This document shows, one piece after another, positions 56,653-64,000 of a stretch of DNA of 64,000 nt (position 1 is the first letter of the stretch; each line of letters starts with the position of its first letter). The DNA is taken from NCBI RefSeq assembly GCF_047238345.1, contig NZ_JBDFMQ010000001.1:3658001-3722000 (forward strand). Reading direction: 5' to 3'. The position numbers and the translations under genes are program-made. Under the pieces are notes generated by a model that worked only from the letters and a program-made list of their open reading frames with translations, did not search any database and was not told where the DNA came from. The DNA is from Shouchella sp047238345. GTDB lineage: Bacteria; Bacillota; Bacilli; Bacillales; Bacillaceae_D.

Positions 56653-58461
56653 ATGAACCTGATGACGCGGTTGACTCAAAAGCAATCAGAAATAATCGAC
56701 CAGCTATTGAGCCATCAACAACAGGATGGATCGTACTTGCTATGCTTTGAATCAGGAACTATGACTGACGCATATATGCTTTTGCTTTTAGCCCACTTTG
56801 ATTGTGATCAGAGTTTACAACATAAATTAGCACATCGGCTTCACCGAACTCAGGCGAAAGAAGGTTATTGGAAGCTTTACGAAGACGATGCTGGCCATCT
56901 CTCTTCTACGATTGAGGCATATGTTGCTCTTTACGTATCAGGATTTGCAAAAAAAAGCGATCTCAACATGAAAGCAGCTGAGGCCTTTATTTTACAACAT
57001 GGTGGAGTTGAACGTGCACATATCGCTACGAAGACCATGCTCGCGCTACATCATTTATACCCGTGGCCGACGTTTTTTCCACTGCCCCTATTTTTACTCG
57101 GCTTACCAAGATGGTTTCCTTTTAGCTTTTATCGTTATAGTTCTTATGTTAAGACCCATTTCGCGTCTCTTCTTATATTAGGTCACACACGCTTTCATGT
57201 AAAAAGAAAGCATAATCGACTTATACAACATTTATACAAAACGACCAAGCATTTGCAGCTACGTAAACAGCGTCGACGCGCCCTCTCAAAGCAAACCATG
57301 CGGGCCTTTCAGAAGGCTGAAGCCTATCTATTAAAGCATATTGAACACGATGGCACGCTTCATAGCTACTCGAGTGCAACGTTTTTAATGATCTATGCCT
57401 TACTCGCATTAGGCTATAAAAAACACTCACCTATCTTGACCCAAGCATTAGCTGGCTTACAGACCCACGCTTACTTGCATGAAAACAACAAAGAAGGACA
57501 TATTCAAAATTCACCATCTGCTATTTGGGATACTGCTTTAATTGCCGCAGCTATTCACCAAGCCGATTCTATATCATATACCGAACAAACCAATACTTCT
57601 ACTCAGTATGTTTTAACAACTCAACATGCCTCTGGAGGCTGGGGGTTTTCTGCCAGTAATTCATCAAACCCTGACGTTGATGATACCCAAGCCAGCTTAC
57701 GATTCCTGTCTGCATCCTTAGACGATATTCATACGAATAGCGCATGGCGTTCCGGCTTTTCATGGTTATTAGATCGACAAAACCGAGACGGAGGCTGGGC
57801 AGCTTTTGAGAAGAATAGTGGCGCTACGATGTTAGTACCTCTCCAAAATGCGACGGATACAATTAATGATCCATCTGCTCCTGATGTAACAGGAAGAACC
57901 CTTGAGTGTCTTGGGAATTATGGTCACCTTACAGTCAGGCATCCTGCTATAAAGCGGGCTGCTGCGTGGTTAGAAAACAACCAACAAAAAGACGGAAGTT
58001 GGCAAGGAAGATGGGGGGTTTCATATATTTATGGAACCTGGGCTGCTGTTACAGGGTTGCGTGCTGTAGGAACGCCAATAGACACAAATAGCTTACAACG
58101 AGCTCGGCGCTGGCTAGAAAACATTCAGCTTCTAGACGGTGGTTGGGGAGAGTCTTGTAAAAGTGATGTGGCACAACGGTTTATTCCCTTACAATTTTCA
58201 ACAGTCGTCCATACAGCTTGGGTATTAGATGCATTAGTCTCGCTTTATGAACGACCAACTAAACAAATGGAAGATGCACTTGATAAATTATTAGATTGGG
58301 TTTGTACAACGAACATCCGCACAACGTATCCAACTGGTGGCGGTCTACCTGGTCAATTTTATATTCATTACCATAGCTACCCACTTTTATGGCCGCTTGT
58401 CACCATCAATCGCTATAAACAAAAATACATGAAAACTAAGGCGATAGAATCAAGAAACTAG
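56653..58461 (+). CDS. Squalene-hopene-cyclase-like terpene cyclase (sporulenol synthase type)
   Basis: About 602 residues. The acid motif DXDDT is present (NPDVDDTQASL, near residue 340), with QW repeats such as QNRDGGWAAFEKN, QQKDGSWQGRWG and LLDGGWGESC. The length and the TINDPSAPDVTGRTLECLG segment suit the Bacillus sporulenol synthase SqhC, which cyclises C35 tetraprenyl-curcumene in spores, but squalene as substrate cannot be excluded. GGAGGT selects ATG 56653, 35 codons inside the longest frame. No prenyltransferase gene is nearby. Confidence 0.9.
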   Translation: MNLMTRLTQKQSEIIDQLLSHQQQDGSYLLCFESGTMTDAYMLLLLAHFDCDQSLQHKLAHRLHRTQAKEGYWKLYEDDAGHLSSTIEAYVALYVSGFAKKSDLNMKAAEAFILQHGGVERAHIATKTMLALHHLYPWPTFFPLPLFLLGLPRWFPFSFYRYSSYVKTHFASLLILGHTRFHVKRKHNRLIQHLYKTTKHLQLRKQRRRALSKQTMRAFQKAEAYLLKHIEHDGTLHSYSSATFLMIYALLALGYKKHSPILTQALAGLQTHAYLHENNKEGHIQNSPSAIWDTALIAAAIHQADSISYTEQTNTSTQYVLTTQHASGGWGFSASNSSNPDVDDTQASLRFLSASLDDIHTNSAWRSGFSWLLDRQNRDGGWAAFEKNSGATMLVPLQNATDTINDPSAPDVTGRTLECLGNYGHLTVRHPAIKRAAAWLENNQQKDGSWQGRWGVSYIYGTWAAVTGLRAVGTPIDTNSLQRARRWLENIQLLDGGWGESCKSDVAQRFIPLQFSTVVHTAWVLDALVSLYERPTKQMEDALDKLLDWVCTTNIRTTYPTGGGLPGQFYIHYHSYPLLWPLVTINRYKQKYMKTKAIESRN

Positions 58462-58544
58462 CCCTGTCCAACTCACCTTTTCAAACATAAGGTATAGGAA
58501 CACAACCGTGTTAAACCGACTAATTTGTTTTGAAAGGAGATCCG

Positions 58545-58832
58545 ATGAGTACAATTGATCCGCAATTAATGAATACGTTTCGTTCTAAGATGAAAAACCC
58601 AAGACACTTTCACAATGTCTGTAAAATTCTTTGTAGCAAGCGCTGCCAAGATTTAAATCACTACGGCAAATGTTGCTCCATAATTGATGAGCTTTCCCAA
58701 TGTTTAGGTGTTCCTGTGTCACCACAGCAAAGAGATCGCCATGCACAGTGGTTGATGAACTGTCGTGTCGACCCTCAGAATCGCAATCATCGTCGTGATA
58801 TGTGGGGAATGGTTACAGGTAGAAAACGATAG
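58545..58832 (+). CDS. Small Cys-rich basic protein of unknown function
   Basis: 95 residues from ATG 58545, chosen because AAAGGAG precedes it; an upstream TTG at 58530 overlaps that site. Six cysteines cluster in VCKILCSKRCQDLNHYGKCC and a nearby ELSQC, suggesting a metal site; the rest is basic with many His and Arg (NRNHRRDMW). There is no signal peptide. I do not recognise a family. It is a single gene 83 nt behind the cyclase gene, possibly in the same transcript. Confidence 0.65.
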   Translation: MSTIDPQLMNTFRSKMKNPRHFHNVCKILCSKRCQDLNHYGKCCSIIDELSQCLGVPVSPQQRDRHAQWLMNCRVDPQNRNHRRDMWGMVTGRKR

Positions 58833-58842
58833 AATGACAAGA

Positions 58843-58867
58843 GGCGCAATCTGCTATGGATTGCGCC
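58843..58867. terminator. Hairpin between the Cys-rich gene and modB
   Basis: GGCGCAATC and GATTGCGCC form a 9-bp stem with a 7-nt loop. T-runs are poor on both strands, so termination strength is uncertain. Confidence 0.5.
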
Positions 58868-58882
58868 TAATGATATATCGCC

Positions 58883-59542
58883 TTACCGTTTCAATCGTTG
58901 TACGGTTGCAAGAAGAACAAAAGAAAATAGTACAATCGAAAGAACCCAATACGTTGCCATTACGGTATTTCCTGTCTCAACAGCTAGATAAATACTGATA
59001 GGAATGGTTTGTGTGACGCCTACTATACTGCCTGCAAACATGAGCGTTGCACCAAATTCTCCTAAGGCACGTGCGAAGCCAAGGGTGAAACCGGAGACGA
59101 GGGAACGCCACGCTAACGGCATGCTAACGTAGCGAAACACAGCCCACTCACTTGCTCCCATCTGACGTGCAGCATCTTCAAGATCGTCTTCTACCGCTTC
59201 AAATCCGTTCATCAACATTTGATAAATTAAAGGAAAAGCAACAACTGTTGCAGCTATAATAGCAGCCACCAAAGTAAATACAATCGGCTGATTAAATAAT
59301 TGCTCATACCATTGTCCAATTACGCTACGCCTACCGAACACAACTAATAAACCAAAACCAATGACCGTAGGTGGTAACACAAGTGGCAAAATTAAAAGGG
59401 TTTCCACAACGACTTTCCCTTTGAAAGTTCGTTTTTTTAAAAACCAAGCAGCACATAAAGCGAGCAGAAAAGCTAGTACACTTGCGACACTTACGACCTG
59501 TAAGGAAACAAAAATCGGCGTCCAAAAGCTTGAATCAATCAC
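58883..59542 (-). CDS. modB: Molybdate ABC transporter permease ModB
   Basis: 219 residues with five to six helices and the ABC-coupling loop EFGATLMFAGSI near residue 165. LPLVLPPTVIGFGLLVVFG is characteristic of ModB. It forms the channel for molybdate or tungstate import. Its ATG directly follows the modA stop. No modC ATPase gene is in the window; B. subtilis also lacks an adjacent modC. Confidence 0.93.
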   Translation of the reverse strand: MIDSSFWTPIFVSLQVVSVASVLAFLLALCAAWFLKKRTFKGKVVVETLLILPLVLPPTVIGFGLLVVFGRRSVIGQWYEQLFNQPIVFTLVAAIIAATVVAFPLIYQMLMNGFEAVEDDLEDAARQMGASEWAVFRYVSMPLAWRSLVSGFTLGFARALGEFGATLMFAGSIVGVTQTIPISIYLAVETGNTVMATYWVLSIVLFSFVLLATVQRLKR

Positions 59543-60292
59543 TTAATGACCTGCTTGAAATCCGTAAGATTCAAAAACTGTCCGTGCCGAATCTTCTTGA
59601 AGCCAATGATAAAATGCGCTCGCAGCATCATTCTCACTCAGCTGTCCGATCGGATAGTAAATCGGATCATGACTATTTGTAGGAGCCTCGGCTACAATTT
59701 CAATTGCATCCCCTGCAATCAGCGCATCTGTCTGATAGACAATCCCGACATCCGCATTCCCCGTCTCCACATATGTAAGTACTTGTCGAACATCTTTTCC
59801 GTAAATAAGCTTGTCCTCTATCTTGCTAAAAAAGTCTAGTGAATCAAGCGTTTGTTTTGCATAGCGACCAGCCGGGACTGTGTCTGTTTCACCGATTGCC
59901 AACCCTTGATAATCTGAAGAAAGAAGATCATCCCAATTGGTAACTTCCCCAGATACCTCAGGAGTCGTGATCAAAACAAGCTTGTTTTCTAACAAAGTCG
60001 TTGATGCTTCCAACCCCTCTTGCTCTTCTACTTCATCCATATCACTTACGGAAGCAGATAAAAACAAATCTGCTGGTGCACCTTGAACGATTTGCTGCCT
60101 CAACTGACCGGAGGACCCATAGTTCACCGTTATAGCCACATCATGTTCTTGTTCATACGTTTCTATTAATTCATCCATCGCATCACTAAGGCTGGCTGCA
60201 GCCATCACCATGACTTCCTCACTTTGTTCTGAGCCTTGCGAACAACCAACAAGACCTAATCCTGCTAGTAAAAGCAGCACTCCTTTTTTCAT
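59543..60292 (-). CDS. modA: Molybdate-binding lipoprotein ModA
   Basis: 249 residues with a lipoprotein signal (LLLLAGLGLVGC). The solute-binding domain has MVMAAASLSDAMDELIETYE, VNYGSSGQLRQQIVQGAPADLFLSA and VETGNADVGIVYQTDAL, the ModA signature. It captures molybdate outside the membrane and hands it to ModB. It is the first gene of the modAB unit. Confidence 0.94.
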   Translation of the reverse strand: MKKGVLLLLAGLGLVGCSQGSEQSEEVMVMAAASLSDAMDELIETYEQEHDVAITVNYGSSGQLRQQIVQGAPADLFLSASVSDMDEVEEQEGLEASTTLLENKLVLITTPEVSGEVTNWDDLLSSDYQGLAIGETDTVPAGRYAKQTLDSLDFFSKIEDKLIYGKDVRQVLTYVETGNADVGIVYQTDALIAGDAIEIVAEAPTNSHDPIYYPIGQLSENDAASAFYHWLQEDSARTVFESYGFQAGH

Positions 60293-60618
60293 CCAGTAGC
60301 CTCTTTTCTATGCGTTTTCATGTGTTCATGTAGTATAAGTTATATCTAATTATATGTAAATTTTAGTTATAATTAAAACAATGTTATAGTGCTTGGCAAG
60401 CGTGATTGTTTCGACTGATGACAGCAGATCGTCTTTACATTCGCCATTTTACATACGACTTTTCCGAACCAATTTCGAACGATTGAATTCATACAACCTG
60501 TTGTTCCTTAGAATGCTGTTAATAGTACGTTTAAAATGAACTCATTCGCTTAGGCGGCTACAATGTGGAAAGCACTGGAGAAATGACTTATCAAAGAGCG
60601 TGAAAGTGAGCCCTGCGC
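60293..60618. other. 326-nt gap upstream of modA
   Basis: This gene-free stretch is very AT-rich near modA (60335-60400), where TTATATCTAATTATATGTAA forms an imperfect palindrome that could be a regulator site. The rest shows no ORF with a ribosome binding site and no riboswitch I recognise; in particular no Moco-type leader was seen. A hairpin at 60603-60626 lies at the end of the next minus-strand gene. Confidence 0.4.
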
Positions 60619-60897
60619 TCACTTTGTTTTTTTATTAAAAAATAGTGCGCCAGTGCCTATCAAACTCGCTCCTGCAAGTAGAAGTAGCCAAGGAATAATA
60701 AAACTTAATAGGAGAAGCGCCATATTGTTTAGCGCCATGCCGCTAAAATGTAAGCCCATCCCCACACCCGGTGTGCTTACCAATATGGACAACCCTATTT
60801 TGATTATCAAATTGGATTGAATCAAACGAAAGACGAGAAAAATGAAAAAAACAATGGGCAAACTACATAAAAGTATGCTAATAACCACTTCAATCAC
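60619..60897 (-). CDS. Small three-helix membrane protein
   Basis: 92 residues with helices near 3-24, 30-50 and 60-83 and a short basic tail. No family is recognised. It follows galM by 3 nt and is co-transcribed. GTG 60897 touches the AAAGG site; the in-frame GTG at 60888 is better spaced and may be the real start. The stop codon lies inside a 9-bp hairpin (AAAGTGAGC/GCTCACTTT). Confidence 0.6.
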   Translation of the reverse strand: MIEVVISILLCSLPIVFFIFLVFRLIQSNLIIKIGLSILVSTPGVGMGLHFSGMALNNMALLLLSFIIPWLLLLAGASLIGTGALFFNKKTK

Positions 60898-60900
60898 CCT

Positions 60901-61935
60901 TTATACAGTTGTAAATTGATAACAGGTTTGATGGTTATAGCGATCGTCTGGCTTTAACCAGATTGAGGGTAAGCCTTTGACATGAAGCGCAGCAGGATGA
61001 CCTTGTGTTTCCAAGCAAAATCCTGCATGTCTGGTTGAAGTTTTTCGATTGTTTAGAGCTAAGCGCCCATCCAACCCATTGCCTGTGTAAAAGACAACGC
61101 CAGGCTGAGTCGTTTTCATTTTCATAACTCGTCCCGAACGCTGATCCCACACGCATACAGCCTCACTTGTATGTTCATTTAGTAAAAAGAAATGATCATA
61201 GCCTCCTGCAATCTTTAGCTGCCCATGAAAAGTAGCCAGCCCCTCTCCAATTTGCTTCCCCATTCGAAAATCAAAAGCAGGCTGCTCTTCCACAGAACAA
61301 ATATGTCCTGTAGGGATTAGCGCGCGATCTAACTCAAGATAACAGTCGCTCTGCATCTTTACCATATGTGTGTGGATGGAGTCATTGCTACTACCAGCTA
61401 AATTAAAATACGTATGGTTCGTCATCGCAAGAGGCGTCATTTCGCTTACCGTTGCATGATAGTCAATCATCCACTCATTCTCGTTTGTTACGATATAAGT
61501 AATGACAGGCGAGACATCCCCAGGAAATTGGCTCGTATGTTTCGACTCTAATGATAGCTGCGCACCTACCCGGTCTTCATGTTCAAAAAGTGACACATTA
61601 AACAACTGCTTGTGGAAACCTTCTGATCCACTGTGCAAAAAATGCTCGCCATCATTTGCCTGTAAATGATACACATCCCTTCCTTTTTGAAACGTTGCCT
61701 CTTTCACTCTTCCAGCAACAGGGCCGATTAGCGCTCCAAAGAATGCTTCATTTTCCTTATACTTTTCCACATCCTCTAAACCCAGAACAACGTTTTCTCG
61801 TTTCCCCTCTTTATCTGGTACGACGATTTCTGTGACAATTCCCCCAAAGTTTAAAAAACGTAAACACATTCCCTGATCATTTTCTAATTCATATTCAATC
61901 CAGCCATTACTCAACTTGCGCATCACTGCATGCAT
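60901..61935 (-). CDS. galM: Aldose 1-epimerase (galactose mutarotase) GalM
   Basis: 344 residues with the beta-sandwich motifs of GalM: NFGGIVTEIVVPDKEG at the start, FFGALIGPVAGRV, the catalytic His in AMTNHTYFNLAGSS near residue 175 and the catalytic Glu in GFCLETQGHPAAL near 305. It interconverts alpha and beta anomers of hexoses. GGGGG precedes ATG 61935. No other gal genes are nearby; a 92-residue membrane protein follows in the operon. Confidence 0.94.
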   Translation of the reverse strand: MHAVMRKLSNGWIEYELENDQGMCLRFLNFGGIVTEIVVPDKEGKRENVVLGLEDVEKYKENEAFFGALIGPVAGRVKEATFQKGRDVYHLQANDGEHFLHSGSEGFHKQLFNVSLFEHEDRVGAQLSLESKHTSQFPGDVSPVITYIVTNENEWMIDYHATVSEMTPLAMTNHTYFNLAGSSNDSIHTHMVKMQSDCYLELDRALIPTGHICSVEEQPAFDFRMGKQIGEGLATFHGQLKIAGGYDHFFLLNEHTSEAVCVWDQRSGRVMKMKTTQPGVVFYTGNGLDGRLALNNRKTSTRHAGFCLETQGHPAALHVKGLPSIWLKPDDRYNHQTCYQFTTV

Positions 61936-62146
61936 TCCATTTCCCCCTTAGCTTACGGTTGAATTTCATCTTGACTGAGATAAAGCTGCTCCTTCAAAAA
62001 ATGCTTAAAAACGGTTGTACAATTTGTGAATAGTAATTATTTGATACCACTGCTCAACGCATGAGAATGGCCAGTTAAAATTCAACTTCCTTTATTCATC
62101 ACTTTCTTTGAATAGGTGTGCGTTAGCGATAGATTTGGCACCTTGA

Positions 62147-62785
62147 TCACCTCTCATTTTCCAATGGTAAACGCTTCATGCTCAAGGCTATGAAGAGCTG
62201 TGCACTATAATACGTTGTCATAATCCAGACAGTAGAATGAGGAACAGCACTTACAAAAAGATTCCATGCCAAAATCGAATCAGAACCGATAAACAATACG
62301 CTTCCAAACAAGACAAAACGATTCCTTGTCCACCAAGCAACAACACCCATACTCGTAATAACAAGAATGTAAAAAAGAACAGGTACAACCAGAGCTCCTT
62401 CACTAGCCTGAAGCATTGAATGAATAAGTATGGAACCCACTAAAAGTCCATATAAAGCATATGGAAGAACAATTCCTTTTTTTCGATTCTTTTTTAACGT
62501 TTCTTTATAAAAACCTAGAATGTATAAAAGATGCCCTACTAGGAAAATCACTAAACCAGCTAAAAATGAAAACGCAATGGCAGCATCTGCAACCGTACAA
62601 ACAATGAGACCAGCAAGGACCCATATGTTCGCTTTATGGGTACGAGCAATACTTATAGCTAGATAGATGATAAGGAGCATCGGCACAAGTTTAAAGATAA
62701 CGCTTACAATTAAGCTCGGATGATCATTCATTAGCAAGATATAAATCATACTCATTAACATAATTAGTCCAATTCTTGCTTGCAT
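62147..62785 (-). CDS. YhhN-family membrane protein (lysoplasmalogenase-like)
   Basis: 212 residues with about eight short helices and the YhhN pattern ADAAIAFSFLAGLVIFLVGH, in which Asp and His are conserved; a second SDSILAWNLF motif is near the C-terminus. Eukaryotic TMEM86 members hydrolyse lysoplasmalogens; the bacterial role is mostly untested. It lies just downstream of a tiny membrane peptide gene on the same strand. GAGGGGG precedes ATG 62785. Confidence 0.88.
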   Translation of the reverse strand: MQARIGLIMLMSMIYILLMNDHPSLIVSVIFKLVPMLLIIYLAISIARTHKANIWVLAGLIVCTVADAAIAFSFLAGLVIFLVGHLLYILGFYKETLKKNRKKGIVLPYALYGLLVGSILIHSMLQASEGALVVPVLFYILVITSMGVVAWWTRNRFVLFGSVLFIGSDSILAWNLFVSAVPHSTVWIMTTYYSAQLFIALSMKRLPLENER

Positions 62786-62815
62786 CAGCGCCCCCTCGCA
62801 ATTTATCAGCTTCTG

Positions 62816-62980
62816 CTATCTTCCTTTTTTACGATTCCAATCAACAAGTAAACCTAATAGTAAACCTGCTCCCACATACAACACAATAGAACCTGTAAAT
62901 AAGCCAAACGACAGCCCTAATGCAAGGCCAATAAACGTCGCACTTCCTACCCTTCGTCCGTATCTCTTTTTTTCAGTCAT
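62816..62980 (-). CDS. 54-residue glycine-rich membrane peptide
   Basis: Starts MTEKKRYGRR and ends WNRKKGR, with one long hydrophobic stretch (about residues 12-46) rich in Gly and Leu that can form two short helices. Both ends are basic, so they should face the cytosol. A GGGAGAAGGG site precedes ATG 62980. It ends 30 nt before the YhhN gene and is probably co-transcribed. No family is recognised, and it is easily missed because of its size. Confidence 0.65.
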   Translation of the reverse strand: MTEKKRYGRRVGSATFIGLALGLSFGLFTGSIVLYVGAGLLLGLLVDWNRKKGR

Positions 62981-63046
62981 CGTTCTGCCCTTCTCCCTTA
63001 ATACACGATTTCTTTAGTCTATCATGGCAAAGAAGGACAGAAAAGA

Positions 63047-63721
63047 TTATCCTAACTGGACGGTCTGATCAATGACTCCGTCCTTGAGGAGAATGGTTCT
63101 ATTACTTCTGTTGGCAACAACGTCATCGTGAGTAGCAACAACAATCGTCTGACCAGTTTGGTGAAGGTCAACGAGTAACGATAAAATTTGATCTCGATTG
63201 GCAGTATCTAAATTACCTGTTGGTTCGTCGCAAAGTAACAGAGCAGGTTCTGCCATGAGCGCTCTTGCAAAGGAAGTACGCTGCTGCTCACCACCTGATA
63301 ATTGATGCGGGAAATGAGTCAACCGGTGACTAAGCCCCACGTTTTCAATCATTTGTCTCGCTTTGTCTTCAATCATTTTTTTCTTTTGATAAGGCACTAA
63401 TGGCAACATCACATTTTCAAGAACCGTGAATTGTGGCAAAAGGCGAAACTGCTGATAGACTGTAGAGGTGAATTGACGAAAACGTTTGTGTCGTTCTTCT
63501 TGGTTCAACTCAACCACATTTAGATCATTCAGAAACAAAGATCCAGATGTCGGTTTTAACAAGCCCGCTAACATTTTTATCAAGGTTGTTTTGCCCGATC
63601 CAGACGGCCCCATGATTGATAGCCATTGACCTTTCGGGATCGTTAGTGATACATCTGTTAGCACCTCAACTGTTTCTCTTTCATTTTCATATTTATATGA
63701 GAGCTCTTTTATTTCGATCAT
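63047..63721 (-). CDS. MacB/LolD-type ABC transporter ATPase
   Basis: 224 residues with Walker A MGPSGSGKTTLIKML, the Q-loop TVYQQFRLLPQFTVLENV, signature QLSGGEQQRTSFARAL, Walker B LLLCDEPTGNLD and switch VATHDD. All catalytic residues are intact, in contrast to the protein at 8354. It powers the FtsX-type permease whose gene ends 39 nt upstream. The cargo is unknown; the pair may act in peptide or lipoprotein export or resistance. Confidence 0.92.
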   Translation of the reverse strand: MIEIKELSYKYENERETVEVLTDVSLTIPKGQWLSIMGPSGSGKTTLIKMLAGLLKPTSGSLFLNDLNVVELNQEERHKRFRQFTSTVYQQFRLLPQFTVLENVMLPLVPYQKKKMIEDKARQMIENVGLSHRLTHFPHQLSGGEQQRTSFARALMAEPALLLCDEPTGNLDTANRDQILSLLVDLHQTGQTIVVATHDDVVANRSNRTILLKDGVIDQTVQLG

Positions 63722-63760
63722 TTTTACGATTCCACCTTTCGATTTTACAATTAATACGTA

Positions 63761-64000
63761 TTACGAATACGAACGAAGATGCGAGTGAATAATGATGTGA
63801 GCTGAAGCCAATACACTTACTAGTAGAAAAGCACAAACTGTTAACGCCCCTAGAAACATCCAGCTTGAAAACCCGTACATATTCACTATAAAAAACACAC
63901 TTACCAAAACTCCTAAGAGAACGGATGTTACAGTCCAAACGGAAGACTCTTTCATACATAATTGATACACATCTTGGCGCTTCCATCCAATGTCTCGCAA
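63761..64000 (-). CDS. ABC transporter FtsX-type permease, C-terminal part (cut by window edge)
   Basis: Only the last 79 or so residues are in the window; the frame runs open to base 64000. MRDIGWKRQDVYQLCMKESS is the cytosolic coupling segment typical of FtsX permeases, followed by two membrane helices and a short tail. It belongs with the ATPase gene just downstream. Confidence 0.75.
   Translation of the reverse strand: MRDIGWKRQDVYQLCMKESSVWTVTSVLLGVLVSVFFIVNMYGFSSWMFLGALTVCAFLLVSVLASAHIIIHSHLRSYS

Noticed and set aside
60603..60634. Terminator of a plus-strand small RNA in the gap upstream of modA
   Set aside because: The hairpin has a T-run on the plus strand, but that run comes from Lys codons of the minus-strand membrane protein gene; no convincing plus-strand promoter was found.

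Overview
The window looks like a chromosomal segment of a low-GC, spore-forming Bacillaceae, possibly from an alkaliphile-type clade. This is inferred from the gene families: GlpP antitermination of a glpF-glpK-glpD set, a sporulenol-synthase-like squalene cyclase, a Bce-type peptide-resistance module, DegV, a teichuronic-acid-like wall polymer locus, CcpA-type cre sites, strong AGGAGG ribosome binding sites and many TTG starts. I saw no rRNA, tRNA, prophage, insertion sequence or CRISPR array.

Layout. 1-3.2 kb: flavin reductase, DUF421 membrane protein, lipid kinase and FrnE/DsbA oxidoreductase. 3.3-4.0 kb: the most striking element, one promoter driving six tandem 21-codon ORFs on a 107-bp period, each with its own strong ribosome binding site, closed by a terminator. 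The encoded leaderless, anionic, amphipathic peptides are identical in copies 1-5 and conservatively diverged in copy 6. 4.1-9.1 kb: SDR-ribD operon, then a convergent FtsX-like membrane protein paired with an ABC ATPase that has lost every catalytic motif. 9-13.5 kb: Nudix, GNAT, nucleoside hydrolase, CHY zinc finger, BrnQ and pterin dehydratase. 13.5-17.4 kb: two-component operon with a beta-propeller lipoprotein and YtkA-like and haem-oxidase-like proteins. 17.5-20.4 kb: CynX-type MFS transporter and aldehyde dehydrogenase.

20.4-25.2 kb: glycerol regulon, glpF-glpK and glpD-glpP, each behind a leader terminator expected to be read through with GlpP; the glpF promoter overlaps a cre site. 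25.4-25.6 kb: GC-rich intergenic element. 25.7-29.7 kb: CitA/CitT-type two-component pair and a DASS carboxylate transporter with a perfect cre. 29.8-32 kb: EamA exporter, cysteine dioxygenase and YdcF operon behind an attenuator-like terminator; then DegV.

33.3-42.3 kb: polysaccharide locus (flippase, two glycosyltransferases, polymerase, UDP-glucose dehydrogenase, small anchored protein, glycosyltransferase, TagO/WecA-type initiator), interrupted by a lipoprotein gene on the other strand. 42.4-48.8 kb: MscS channel, GAF-STAS protein, DeoD, MhqO-type dioxygenase with a likely MhqR operator, UbiD decarboxylase and a lipoprotein. 48.8-53.3 kb: complete Bce-like RR-HK-ATPase-permease module. 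53.4-56.5 kb: CoA transferase, repetitive DUF6944-like protein and Ca2+/cation antiporter. 56.6-64 kb: sporulenol-synthase-like cyclase, Cys-rich small protein, modAB without modC, GalM, YhhN, a 54-aa membrane peptide and an ABC transporter cut by the window edge.

Best candidate for an undescribed system: the six-peptide array at 3317-4029. The nearby dead-ATPase/FtsX pair is a possible but unproven partner. All calls are from reading the sequence; no database search was run.
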